From assembly GCA_046760105.1 (NCBI GenBank), contig JBHIDJ010000005.1, forward strand, positions 1 through 64,000: a stretch of 64,000 nucleotides of DNA, read 5' to 3'. A program made the translations under genes and the position numbers. This document shows positions 25,068-33,854 of the stretch, one piece after another. A model generated the notes under the pieces. It did no database searches. It had not been told where the DNA came from and saw only the letters and a program-made list of their open reading frames with translations. This DNA comes from JBHIDJ01 sp046760105. Lineage in GTDB: Bacteria; Pseudomonadota; Gammaproteobacteria; Acidiferrobacterales; SPGG2. Each line of letters starts with the position of its first letter. Positions within the stretch are counted from its first letter, which is position 1.

Positions 25068-25572
25068 GTTATTGCTGGATTTGAACACGCATCTGCGTGT
25101 GATCGAGTTGCTTTCGCGCCTTGACACTCGGCGCCATAAACCTCTCCCCGACATCCTCGTCGGACGCCCCAGCGGCAGCTCCCGGTTGCCCTAGTGCCGT
25201 CCCTGGCGCCAGCGCGCGCCCGCATGGGTGGCAACCGTCAGCGTAGACACACGACGGGTTTGCGCTGGGGGTGGTCAGAATCAGGCAAAAACAGCGGTTT
25301 TTTTGGCGAAATGGCCAAGATAAGGCCAACCGGCTAACGTACACGGGCGACAAACGGTGCTTGGCACGGCTTTTGTATCTGATTACAGGTGTATGAAGGG
25401 CGCTTGATGGCACAGTTCGACGAATGGGCGGCAGTCAAGCGGTGAATTCGGTTCCGCGATCCAAAGCCGCGCCCACATCAAGTTTCCCCCGCTATCAGCA
25501 GATAACCACGGAAGCACTCGCGCGCGTGCGGCCGAAAAAGCCGGCGACCGGGAGTGCCGGTGTACGGTACCA
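25068..25572. other. Gene-less stretch with a possible sigma-54 site
   Basis: No frame in these 505 bases resembles a known protein. At 25361-25377 the sequence TTGGCACG-GCTT-TTGTA matches the -24/-12 consensus except for T in place of C at -12. It is oriented toward the dynamin-like gene about 195 bases downstream. A minus-strand open frame of 114 codons (25069-25413) has no recognisable family and was not called. Confidence 0.35.
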
Positions 25573-27549
25573 ATGACCTCTGACGGCAGTATTAGTAAAC
25601 CCCTGGGTAGACGGCTTGGCGACTACCAACAGTGGCGCGAGCAGTTGATCGCCAGGATCGAGAACTACCAGTCGTGGATCGAGCAACAGGGTCTCGCCGA
25701 TGGCGAGTCGGATCTGCGCGTCTATGAGCTCATCGACAGCCTTAAATCCGACAAGCTCACGATTGCAATAGTAGGCGAGTTTTCACGCGGCAAAACCGAA
25801 CTCATCAATGCGATCTTCTTTGCCGACCACAAACAGCGCTTGCTACCTACAGAGGCCGGCCGCACCACCATGTGTCCGACGGAGCTGCGCTTCGATGAAG
25901 ACACACCACCGTCCATCAAGCTGCTGCCGATTGGCACGCGGCACGGCTCTGAGACGATCGCCGAACTAAGGCGTTCTTCCGCTTATTGGACCACACTACC
26001 GCTCGAGCTCGACTCGCCAACGAAGATAGCTAAGGCGTTTCACGAGATCGTACAATCGAGGTCCGTCAGTACAGATGAGGCCCAGTCTTTAGGCCTTTAT
26101 GACCCCGATACGGCCGCTGGCAGCGAGCAAGTAAGAATCCCCGTGTGGCGTCACGCGATTATCAATTATCCGCACCCACTGCTAAAGCAGGGGCTCGTGC
26201 TGCTCGACACTCCCGGATTGAATGCCCTTGGTAGTGAACCCGAACTGACGATGAGCATGCTACCAAATGCACACGTGGTGGTTTTTGTGCTCGCTGCCGA
26301 CACGGGGGTGACGAGGTCGGATCTGCAAGTGTGGCAAAACCATGTATGTGTGGCGAAGGGAGATAAGAATGAGGGGCGCATCGTGGTGCTCAATAAAATC
26401 GACACGTTGTGGGACGAGTTGCGCGGCCCCGCCGCTGTGTCGGCGAGTATATCGCGTCAGGCGCAGGAGACCGCAGCCGCGCTGGCCATGAGGAAAAGCC
26501 AGGTGCTCCCGGTGTCCGCACAGAAAGGATTGGTCGGCAAAGTCAAGGAGGACAACGAACTTGTCGAGAAAAGCGGGTTACCGGTGCTCGAGACCAAGTT
26601 GTCAGAGGACATCGTCCCCGCTAAACAAGCGCTCATCCGTGAAAAGGTCGTACAAGAAATTGGCAGTATAGTCGAAACCACCGCGGCGACGGTCGATGCA
26701 AGGCTGTCCGCGACGAACGCAGAACTCAAGGAGCTCAAAGGAATGAGTGGAAAGAATCGAGACGTTATTCAAAACATGATGGCGAAGAGACAACAGGATA
26801 AAGAAGCCTACAACAAAAAGCTGGCAAATCTTGAAAACACCCACCGCCAGCTCGGTGAGCAAGCTAAAATCCTGTTGACGTACCTGAGCATCGAAGCGTT
26901 CGATGCTCTAATCGACAAAACACGCAAGGAAATGAAGGACAGCTGGACCACGCATGGACTTAAGCGCGGGATGAAGACGTTCTTCGACGGCGCCATGCAA
27001 ACAATGCGAAAGGTCCGCAAACAAACCGAACATATCAAGGGAATGGTCGAGGGGATCTATCAGCAGTTCCAGATCGAGCATGGGCTCGCCAAAATCAAGC
27101 TCGAGAGCTTCGCATTGGAGCCTTACTACCGGGAGCTTACACGCTTATACAAAGAGGCCGAGGTATTCCGCAATAGCCCGACTATGGTCATGACCGAACA
27201 GCATTTTGTGGTCAAGCGGTTTTTTATCACGTTGGTGAGCCGTGCACGTCAACTGTTCGACGAAACCAACAAAGGTAGCGAGGCATGGAGTCGTGCCATA
27301 ATGGCGCCCGTGTTTGCCCGCATCCGCGAGCACGAGCTGACAATGGATCAACGCGTCGAAAATCTGAAGAAAATTAACCGGAACCTGGAAACACTCAACG
27401 GGCGCATTGCTGAGCTGGAAGCCCTCAAGCAAACGCTGGAAAGTCAACAACAAGTCAACCAGGATATCCTGAAGGGCATCAACCAGCCGTTACCAGCAAA
27501 CAAAGAAATTGAGCCCGGGTGTGCGGCCACCGCCCACGGCGCGCTGTAG
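25573..27549 (+). CDS. Dynamin-like GTPase
   Basis: This 658-residue protein is a large GTPase of the bacterial dynamin-like family. The GTP-binding motifs are in order: G1 VGEFSRGKTELINAIF (about residue 67), a G2 threonine in TEAGRTTMCPTELRF, G3 LLDTPGLNALG (about 214), and G4 VVLNKIDTLWDEL (about 274). The C-terminal half is long and helical with coiled-coil character (KRQQDKEAYNKKLANLENTH and the terminal KQTLESQQQVNQDILKG). No transmembrane helix is apparent, so membrane contact, if any, must be peripheral. Bacterial dynamins often occur as pairs; only one is present here. The start has no strong ribosome-binding site. The remodelling role is family inference. Confidence 0.8.
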   Translation: MTSDGSISKPLGRRLGDYQQWREQLIARIENYQSWIEQQGLADGESDLRVYELIDSLKSDKLTIAIVGEFSRGKTELINAIFFADHKQRLLPTEAGRTTMCPTELRFDEDTPPSIKLLPIGTRHGSETIAELRRSSAYWTTLPLELDSPTKIAKAFHEIVQSRSVSTDEAQSLGLYDPDTAAGSEQVRIPVWRHAIINYPHPLLKQGLVLLDTPGLNALGSEPELTMSMLPNAHVVVFVLAADTGVTRSDLQVWQNHVCVAKGDKNEGRIVVLNKIDTLWDELRGPAAVSASISRQAQETAAALAMRKSQVLPVSAQKGLVGKVKEDNELVEKSGLPVLETKLSEDIVPAKQALIREKVVQEIGSIVETTAATVDARLSATNAELKELKGMSGKNRDVIQNMMAKRQQDKEAYNKKLANLENTHRQLGEQAKILLTYLSIEAFDALIDKTRKEMKDSWTTHGLKRGMKTFFDGAMQTMRKVRKQTEHIKGMVEGIYQQFQIEHGLAKIKLESFALEPYYRELTRLYKEAEVFRNSPTMVMTEQHFVVKRFFITLVSRARQLFDETNKGSEAWSRAIMAPVFARIREHELTMDQRVENLKKINRNLETLNGRIAELEALKQTLESQQQVNQDILKGINQPLPANKEIEPGCAATAHGAL

Positions 27550-27600
27550 TCAAAGACGTGGCTGGCCTAGCGACTCTAGACACACGTCGGCGTGGGTCAA

Positions 27601-27891
27601 TCACGCATACTCATCAACCGCCGAATAAGCTGCAGTCGTTTCGGTATGCCGAAAAGTGTCGAGATAGGTGGCGATTCTCTTATCGCTGAGCGGCTGTGGA
27701 ATATCTGTCGCGGGCTCCGTCCATAAGAACGCGTCCGATAAGGCCTCAACCGTTACTGTCTTACTAGCCAGTATCTCCGCATCGATAATGCGTTTGTGGC
27801 GCGCTTCAGCCTGCCTTGCGGCACTATCGGTAACATCCCTGCTCGACTCGACCGCACGCCCGTGCGCAGACGGCGTGCGCGCAGCGCGAGT
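27601..27891 (-). pseudogene. Open frame without a start codon, possible gene remnant
   Basis: On the minus strand a 96-codon frame runs between two stops with a protein-like composition (for example QAEARHKRIIDAEILASK, then PQPLSDKRIATYLDTFRHTE). It contains no ATG, GTG or TTG start. I cannot name a family. It may be the 3' part of a dead gene or chance. The rest of the 27550-28262 gap holds no convincing gene. Confidence 0.2.
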
Positions 27892-28262
27892 TTACATCGA
27901 TCGGGTGCTAGCTATCGCTTCCGCCCAGAACGAAATTTGCAAAGAGCACAGACCGGCCATTCTAGCCGACCGCCCAACACAACCTAACTTCAACCCCAAC
28001 CCCGCTGAAGTCCACAAGGTTCTTATGTCTACTTCTTAGTCTGGAAAAATGTGCTCCAGGATTGCCAACAGATGAACGGTGCGATGCGGGGGATGAACGG
28101 TTAATCTCTTGTGAAACGGCGCGTATTCTGCCGCGTGTGCTTAGGTACACCCAAACTTACACGACGACGCAACGGACATGCAACTGCGAAAAGACAGTCT
28201 ACAATAGAGTGAGACATTCAAGACGCCCCGGGGTGGGCAATTTCTGAAATACGGAGGCAGTA

Positions 28263-28346
28263 ATGAAATTGAAGGCGGAAAAAGATCCCAAAAAGTACCT
28301 GGTACTGGCGGTCTTGATCGGTGTATTCATTTGGCTCCTGATGTAA
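28263..28346 (+). CDS. Single-pass membrane miniprotein of 27 residues
   Basis: The sequence reads MKLKAEKDPKKYLVLAVLIG followed by VFIWLLM. A lysine-rich cytoplasmic head thus leads into one hydrophobic helix of about 16 residues that ends the protein. A good ribosome-binding site (ACGGAGGC) lies seven bases before the ATG. A TACAAT box lies about 60 bases upstream, and a perfect palindrome (28401-28432) lies downstream and can end the transcript. Together these make a complete small transcription unit. It resembles small regulatory or toxin-like membrane peptides, but no family is recognised. Confidence 0.6.
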   Translation: MKLKAEKDPKKYLVLAVLIGVFIWLLM

Positions 28347-28400
28347 CAGCGCGAACCAAACGAACCTTCGACAAGCATCACGACTCTCAAATAAGCTAAT

Positions 28401-28432
28401 CGGCGGGGATTGTGATATCACAATCCCCGCCG
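28401..28432. terminator. Perfect 32-bp palindrome, bidirectional terminator candidate
   Basis: CGGCGGGGATTGTGAT is followed immediately by its exact reverse complement, a 16-bp stem with no unpaired bases. It lies between the miniprotein gene (plus) and the converging kinase gene (minus). The plus-strand 3' flank TTCGTTTG gives a weak U-run. It could also be a protein-binding operator. Confidence 0.6.
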
Positions 28433-28522
28433 TTCGTTTGCGCTTACGCTGGTGCCCAGCGAAACCATAGAAGAGTAAACATAGTACGCGGTCAAGGAAC
28501 ACGCGACGACGTCAGGGGCGCC

Positions 28523-29668
28523 CTATCCGCGAGGCGCACGCTCGACCACCGCGGCCATGGCGTCTTCTTGTGCTTCCATGCTTCGCACGAGCTGAAACTG
28601 GTTGCGGCAGCGGTCAAGATTGTGATCTGCGTGTGCGGTCTTGAAATAGATGTCTCCTTCAAGGTAATCGGTCAAGAAGCGTATTCCCGTCTCGAATGTT
28701 ATGAGCTTTCCCGCAAACGGCAAGAGATCGAGCTCGCGTTCGTTGAGCACGATCGCCTGCAGATAACCCTTCACCAGTGCCTCGAATATCGGCAGCCGCA
28801 TGTAGACCCGACTGAGGTCACGCGCGTCTTCGCTCGCCGGGCTCGTACTCGTGCGCACTAGATCACCGAAGTCATAGAGCACGAGCCCTGGCATGACGGT
28901 ATCCAAATCGATGATGCAGAGCGCCTCGTCGCTCACTGCATCGAACAGCACGTTGTTGATCTTTGTGTCATTGTGGGTCACACGCTCAGGAAGTTCACCG
29001 CGCGCGTGAAACCCGGAAATGGTGTTAACGATTGACTCACGCTCCCGCGCGAAGTCAATCTCTTGGTGAGCGCGCGCCGCGCGCCCACACACATCTGCTT
29101 TTATCGCCTGATCCAGGTTCTGATAGCGTTTTGGCGTGTGGTGAAAGTTTGGAACCGTATCGTGCAGCCGTGGCCCGGTTAGGTCCGTCAGTAACTGTCC
29201 AAACTGCCCGAATGCCGCGGCCGCACGGTACGCCAACGCCGGCGGGCCGACAACGTTATGGATGCGTGTGCCCTCAATATACAGGTAGGTTCGCCAACAG
29301 CGGCCCGCCTGATCGAGATAATACGGCTTGCCGTCGCACCCTGGGATAAGCGTGAGCACACGACGGTCGATATCTGGCGTGCTTTCGCGCTCAAGTCTGG
29401 TATGCATGTGTCGAAGCACGCGCGCGATGTTATCCATCACGTGCTCCGGGTTAGGAAATACGTGCTGGTTGATACACTGGTGGATATAACGGATGGTGTG
29501 ACCACCCTCCGTGTACGTGGCAAGGTAAGTGTCATGAATGTGGCCGCTTCTCAGTGCTACCGCATCCACGAGCCGGTCGCGTATGCTAAAGCGGTCCGCG
29601 ATGCTCGAGACCGTTTCCCTTGCAGAAGAAGGCTGCTGTGAACGAGGCTTGGGTGGCCATCTTGACAA
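28523..29668 (-). CDS. Phosphotransferase related to N-acetylhexosamine 1-kinase (NahK)
   Basis: This 381-residue kinase has the aminoglycoside-phosphotransferase fold. The nucleotide-binding N-lobe includes VALRSGHIHDTYLATYTEGG. The catalytic loop is ERVTHNDTKINNVLFD, with Asp as base and Asn for metal, and the metal-binding Asp lies in ALCIIDLDTVMPGLVLYDFG. The HNDTKINNV wording matches NahK-type anomeric sugar kinases rather than antibiotic kinases, so a sugar 1-kinase role is likely. The start used is TTG at 29668; a later start is possible, as the first 20 residues are low-complexity. It lies 54 bases downstream of icd on the same strand. Confidence 0.75.
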   Translation of the reverse strand: MSRWPPKPRSQQPSSARETVSSIADRFSIRDRLVDAVALRSGHIHDTYLATYTEGGHTIRYIHQCINQHVFPNPEHVMDNIARVLRHMHTRLERESTPDIDRRVLTLIPGCDGKPYYLDQAGRCWRTYLYIEGTRIHNVVGPPALAYRAAAAFGQFGQLLTDLTGPRLHDTVPNFHHTPKRYQNLDQAIKADVCGRAARAHQEIDFARERESIVNTISGFHARGELPERVTHNDTKINNVLFDAVSDEALCIIDLDTVMPGLVLYDFGDLVRTSTSPASEDARDLSRVYMRLPIFEALVKGYLQAIVLNERELDLLPFAGKLITFETGIRFLTDYLEGDIYFKTAHADHNLDRCRNQFQLVRSMEAQEDAMAAVVERAPRG

Positions 29669-29722
29669 CGTTGCGAAACCTTCCCCGTTGTCGCGCTGCG
29701 CGGTAGTGGGCGCCTTAGACGT

Positions 29723-31489
29723 TTAGTCCTCGGCGTCCCAACCAAATTCCTCGACGATGCGAAACAGATCAGTCTCGGAGACGATGCCGACCGGGGTGTT
29801 CTTGGCTTCGACGATAACGCGGCGGATCCTATTGTCCGCCATTGTCTTAGAAACCATTCGCAGCGTAAGGTTGGCCGAAACAGTGACCAACGGTTTGCTG
29901 GCGATTTCCCCTACCTTGATGTTGGCTGCCGACCTGTTAGCGCTAACAATCTTCACGACGATGTCGCGCTGCGTCATTATGCCCCATCCCCCATCACCAT
30001 TCGGCTCTACCAGAATCGAGCTGATACCGTTCTCACGCATGCAGTGCATCGCATCTTCGACTGTCGCGTCGGCGGATATGCTCTTTATGGGAGACATCAC
30101 GCCAGCAGCCGTCAGCGGCTGGCGACCAGAAGCCTTCATGGCTTCTACTGGGTTAGCCACGCGTTGCGCCTCGCGCTCCTTGCGCTCCCGATTCAAGGCC
30201 TCGCGACGCTCCCGCTCAAAACGTGCAAGATCCTCGTGGCCTCCAGTGATCCTTGCGATCAAGGCATCCGCGAATGTGCTGGTCGAGATCGTATGGGCAC
30301 CTTTCATTAGCCGGGCAAAGTCGTAGGTGACAAACTTCTCGCCAATTACCTTTGGGTAGGCGGCATTAACTAGATCAGCTGCTTCTTTCCAACCCATGTA
30401 CTCGAGCATCATGACGCCGGACAAGAGCAGTGAGCTCGGGTTTACTTTGTTCTGGTCGGCATACTTGGGGGCGGTACCGTGTGTCGCCTCGAAGACAGCT
30501 ACCGCGTCACCGATATTCGCCCCGGGCGCAATACCAATGCCACCTACCTCAGCTGCAACCGCATCGGACAGATAGTCCCCGTTCAAGTTCATGGTTGCAA
30601 TGACATCGAACTCACGCGGTCGTAACTGTAGTAGCTGAAAAATGACGTCGGCGATCCGGTCCTTGATAAGGATTTTCCCGGCAGGCTGCTTACCGCCAAA
30701 CTGATTGTAGAGCTCCTCTTCCGTCACGGTATAGTCATTGAACTCCTCCTTGGCCAGTTCGTAGCCCCAGTTGCGAAACGCACCTTCGGTGTATTTCATA
30801 ATATTGCCTTTGTGCACCAGGGTAACGCTCTCGCGACCATGGTCGACTGCATACTGGATCGCTTTGCGAACGAGACGCTTGCTCCCGAACGGGCTAATCG
30901 GCTTCACGCCAAGGCCGGCATGGTCAAAAAACTTTGCACCCATCTCCTCGCGTAAGAAACGTGCAAGCTTCTCGTTCTCAGGCGTGCCACTTGGATACTC
31001 GATGCCGGCATATACGTCTTCCGTGTTTTCGCGGAAGATCACTACATCCACTTCTTCGGGATGTCGCAGCGGCGAGGGAACGCCGTGGTAGTAGCGCACT
31101 GGCCGCACACAGGCGTACAGATCCAGTGCTTGCCGCAACGATACGTTGAGGGACCGGAAACCACCACCGATAGGCGTCGTTAAGGGGCCTTTGATCGCAA
31201 TAACCAGTTCCGTAATCGCGTCCAGTGTTTCCTTCGGAAAGTAGTCACCGTCATAAAGCGCGGCTGCCTTCTCCCCCATATAGAGCTCGCACCAGTGGAC
31301 CTTGCGCTTGCCATGGTAGGCTTTGTCCACTGCAGCGTCCCATACACGCAGGCTCGCCCTCGTGATGTCCGGGCCGATACCGTCGCCCTCTACAAAGCCC
31401 ACAATGGGATTATCCGGTACACGTAGCTTGCCTTTGCTTGCCGAGATTTTCTCGCCATTTGTGGGGAGGGTGACGTGTTTGTATTTCAT
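29723..31489 (-). CDS. icd: Isocitrate dehydrogenase (NADP+) with a C-terminal CBS pair
   Basis: The enzyme converts isocitrate to 2-oxoglutarate in the TCA cycle. Residues 1-415 are a complete E. coli-type Icd. The substrate loop GGGFRSLNVSLRQALDLY keeps the Ser phosphorylated by AceK in E. coli, and HGTAPKYADQNKVNP keeps the Lys-Tyr pair typical of NADP preference. Residues 416-464 form an Arg/Glu-rich helical linker (DLARFERERREALNRERKER). Residues 465-588 are two CBS motifs (MSPIKSISADATVEDAMHCM and SKPLVTVSANLTLRMVSKTM, ending IVSETDLFRIVEEFGWDAED). CBS pairs normally bind adenine nucleotides, so allosteric control of this TCA step is likely by inference. A ribosome-binding site GTAGGAGC precedes the ATG. 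Confidence 0.95.
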   Translation of the reverse strand: MKYKHVTLPTNGEKISASKGKLRVPDNPIVGFVEGDGIGPDITRASLRVWDAAVDKAYHGKRKVHWCELYMGEKAAALYDGDYFPKETLDAITELVIAIKGPLTTPIGGGFRSLNVSLRQALDLYACVRPVRYYHGVPSPLRHPEEVDVVIFRENTEDVYAGIEYPSGTPENEKLARFLREEMGAKFFDHAGLGVKPISPFGSKRLVRKAIQYAVDHGRESVTLVHKGNIMKYTEGAFRNWGYELAKEEFNDYTVTEEELYNQFGGKQPAGKILIKDRIADVIFQLLQLRPREFDVIATMNLNGDYLSDAVAAEVGGIGIAPGANIGDAVAVFEATHGTAPKYADQNKVNPSSLLLSGVMMLEYMGWKEAADLVNAAYPKVIGEKFVTYDFARLMKGAHTISTSTFADALIARITGGHEDLARFERERREALNRERKEREAQRVANPVEAMKASGRQPLTAAGVMSPIKSISADATVEDAMHCMRENGISSILVEPNGDGGWGIMTQRDIVVKIVSANRSAANIKVGEIASKPLVTVSANLTLRMVSKTMADNRIRRVIVEAKNTPVGIVSETDLFRIVEEFGWDAED

Positions 31490-31588
31490 GGAACGCTCCT
31501 ACGGCATGGGCCAAAATATGACGTGACAGAAATGTAGTATCTCCCGTGTTCAAAATGCAAGGCCAGAATATTGGCTGATCGATATCAC

Positions 31589-33754
31589 TCAATCTAAGAT
31601 CGCTGACAACGGTGGGCGGCTACGGTGCGGTGGCGGAATCAAGGTGGCACCACTGCGTTGATCCAGCAAAACCTTGAGCGGCGAATCCAGTACCGGCCAT
31701 TGGCCTTTCAACACATTGCGTGGGGCGTTACCCTCGAACACGAGGTAGCTGTACTTACCGTAGTGTGGGAGCTTTCGCGCCAATCCCGCAAAAGCCATCG
31801 GATCGTCGCAGGCGAGCCACGCTAACGTGTGGGCGTCGTTTTTCGGATGCCTGGCTGCAACGACGACGGCTTCCCGAGGGCGTTCGACATCCCATTCGCC
31901 GATGCGAGCACCGTTGTACCGAAAGGACAGTTGTTGAGCAGCCAATGCGGCCACGAATTGGGAACGGAACCGGTTTGCCCAGCCGAACAACCAGATGGAC
32001 CTATCCGAAGGTAAACTCTCGAGTGCATTATCCCAGCGCCACTGAATCCCAGCGCCAGCGCGCGCCCAGCGCTGCGCGAGATCGCGGTACTGGGTTCGAG
32101 TAGCACTGGGCTCGTCAGCGGCCACGATGATCAGCATCCGTTCGCTAGCAAAGAGTTGTCCTAATGATGGAGGCATTTCGTTGCGCTCGAGCCGCCGGAA
32201 GACGTCGAACGCAGGATCGACCTCCAGCAACCAGGGACGTGCCGGCACAGCAAAACTAAGCTCCGCTCGCCGCTCGCTCATCACGATTGTCGTCTCGAAA
32301 GGCTGGTCATGCGCCTTCAAGTGAATCACTACCGGGATGCGAAGCACATACGTGGGACCTGTCTGGACCTGTTCCAAAACGCCAACAACGCGGTAGTCGC
32401 CACCGTACCGACGCACGCGAAGCTTGTCTATGCGCAAACGCGGGGCTCCTGTGCGCTGTAGCCATTGTGTAAACTCGCTGCCAAGATCAAGTCCGCTTGC
32501 AACCTCAAGTGCGTGCTGGATCTCCGCATAGCTAACCCGGCGAAACCGGTTGGCGTCGTAGAAACGCCGAAGTCCCTCTATGAACGTGGCATCCCCAAGG
32601 TGCAGCCGCAGCATGTGAAAGAACATGAGCGTCTTGCCATAACCCACCGCCTGGCTTATATCTCCGTGCCGGCCGCGAAATTCAGTAAGCGGAAAATCCC
32701 GCGTGCTACTGACATAGTCGCTGTACTTCTGCAGGACGCTGCGACGATATTCAGCCCCTTTGCCTCGTCGCTCTTGCATAAGGTGGTCGGCCAAATAGGC
32801 AGTTAGACCTTCGCTCCAATTGCCGCCAGCGGCCGCGACGTACACGCCATTGCCCCACCAGTTGTGAAGAATCTCATGAGGGTAGGAAGAATCAACGATG
32901 AACGGTAGACGAATCACGCGTTGACCGAGTAGGGTGAAAGACGGCATACCGTAACCCGACTCCCAGAAATTCTCGATCAGCACAAACTTTTCGTAGGGAT
33001 ATGGCCCCAACAGCCGACTGTATAGATCGATGTACCGGACCGTAGCGTCGAGATACATTGTCGCCAACGCATCATCTGGACCGTGCAGCAGTACCAAGGC
33101 TGCGTTCCGCCCGGCCTCACGCTGGTATACGCGATACCGCCCAGCGACCAGCAGAATCTGCTCCTGGGGCCTATGCTCACGCCAGCGGATTCGTGACAAA
33201 TCACTGCCGGCGTCTGTTCGCCGTTCCACCCCTTGACTCACCGCCGACCAGCCCGCCGGTAAGTCAACTTCTAGGGAAAAGGTCAATAGTGGTCCACCGA
33301 AATCGGGGTACCAATAGCTCGATGCCGCGAGATAGACGCCGTCGGTGGAGATCAGCCCGGGTGTCGTACGGCCAGCCTTACCGTAACGTGGGTCTGACTC
33401 AACTAATGAGTGCGCAATCGTGCCACGGTACCGCAATGTGAAATGCCTCTGCGCCGATGTCAGACGTAGCCGGAAGCGCTCCACAGGTACCGTGGCGTTG
33501 GCTCCACCGTCACGCATAAGCACGATCCCTGGCTCTTCGATGGAAGGGTGCAGCCCGGCATGGAGTAAGAATGAGAACTCATGCTCGCGCGCGATCATGC
33601 TCTGCGGCAGGGTGATCGTGTCACGCGCTTGCAGCTCCCCACTCGCTGGATGAACCGAGAGCTTGAGATCGTGATGGATCACCGATCCCGCAAAGGCCGG
33701 CATGCTAAGGACAAACAGCGTGATCCGAAACAGCTTGCGAAAAATTGCGCTCAT
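31589..33754 (-). CDS. Periplasmic M1-family metallopeptidase-like protein
   Basis: This is a zinc aminopeptidase-like protein of about 721 residues. The zinc motif HEILHNWWGN and the third ligand Glu in NWSEGLTAYLADHL are intact. An N-terminal all-beta domain precedes them (VIHHDLKLSVHPASGELQAR). The start at 33754 gives the signal peptide MSAIFRKLFRITLFVLSMPAFA, so export is expected; a longer start at 33802 would bury it. The last 200 residues resemble no catalytic part I know. The gene is divergent from the ChaN-like lipoprotein gene across 100 bases. Confidence 0.82.
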   Translation of the reverse strand: MSAIFRKLFRITLFVLSMPAFAGSVIHHDLKLSVHPASGELQARDTITLPQSMIAREHEFSFLLHAGLHPSIEEPGIVLMRDGGANATVPVERFRLRLTSAQRHFTLRYRGTIAHSLVESDPRYGKAGRTTPGLISTDGVYLAASSYWYPDFGGPLLTFSLEVDLPAGWSAVSQGVERRTDAGSDLSRIRWREHRPQEQILLVAGRYRVYQREAGRNAALVLLHGPDDALATMYLDATVRYIDLYSRLLGPYPYEKFVLIENFWESGYGMPSFTLLGQRVIRLPFIVDSSYPHEILHNWWGNGVYVAAAGGNWSEGLTAYLADHLMQERRGKGAEYRRSVLQKYSDYVSSTRDFPLTEFRGRHGDISQAVGYGKTLMFFHMLRLHLGDATFIEGLRRFYDANRFRRVSYAEIQHALEVASGLDLGSEFTQWLQRTGAPRLRIDKLRVRRYGGDYRVVGVLEQVQTGPTYVLRIPVVIHLKAHDQPFETTIVMSERRAELSFAVPARPWLLEVDPAFDVFRRLERNEMPPSLGQLFASERMLIIVAADEPSATRTQYRDLAQRWARAGAGIQWRWDNALESLPSDRSIWLFGWANRFRSQFVAALAAQQLSFRYNGARIGEWDVERPREAVVVAARHPKNDAHTLAWLACDDPMAFAGLARKLPHYGKYSYLVFEGNAPRNVLKGQWPVLDSPLKVLLDQRSGATLIPPPHRSRPPLSAILD

Positions 33755-33854
33755 CGCCTTGCTATCCTCGCTGCAACAAGCACGCGGCACCCAAAACAGC
33801 ATTTCCAGGGTACAATGTCATGAAATGACGGTACCGGTCAGGCGACCATTATTC

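Noticed and set aside
25069..25413. 114-codon minus-strand frame after the FAD oxidase
   Set aside because: It has no recognisable motif and no clear ribosome-binding site, and its composition fits the GC-rich spacer.
27668..28039. 123-codon plus-strand frame with LSGCG near its start, possible lipoprotein
   Set aside because: The putative signal peptide lacks basic residues, there is no ribosome-binding site and the opposite strand looks more protein-like.
28401..28432. Attachment site or transposon end
   Set aside because: The palindrome is perfect and solitary, with no duplicated flank or integrase in the neighbourhood.
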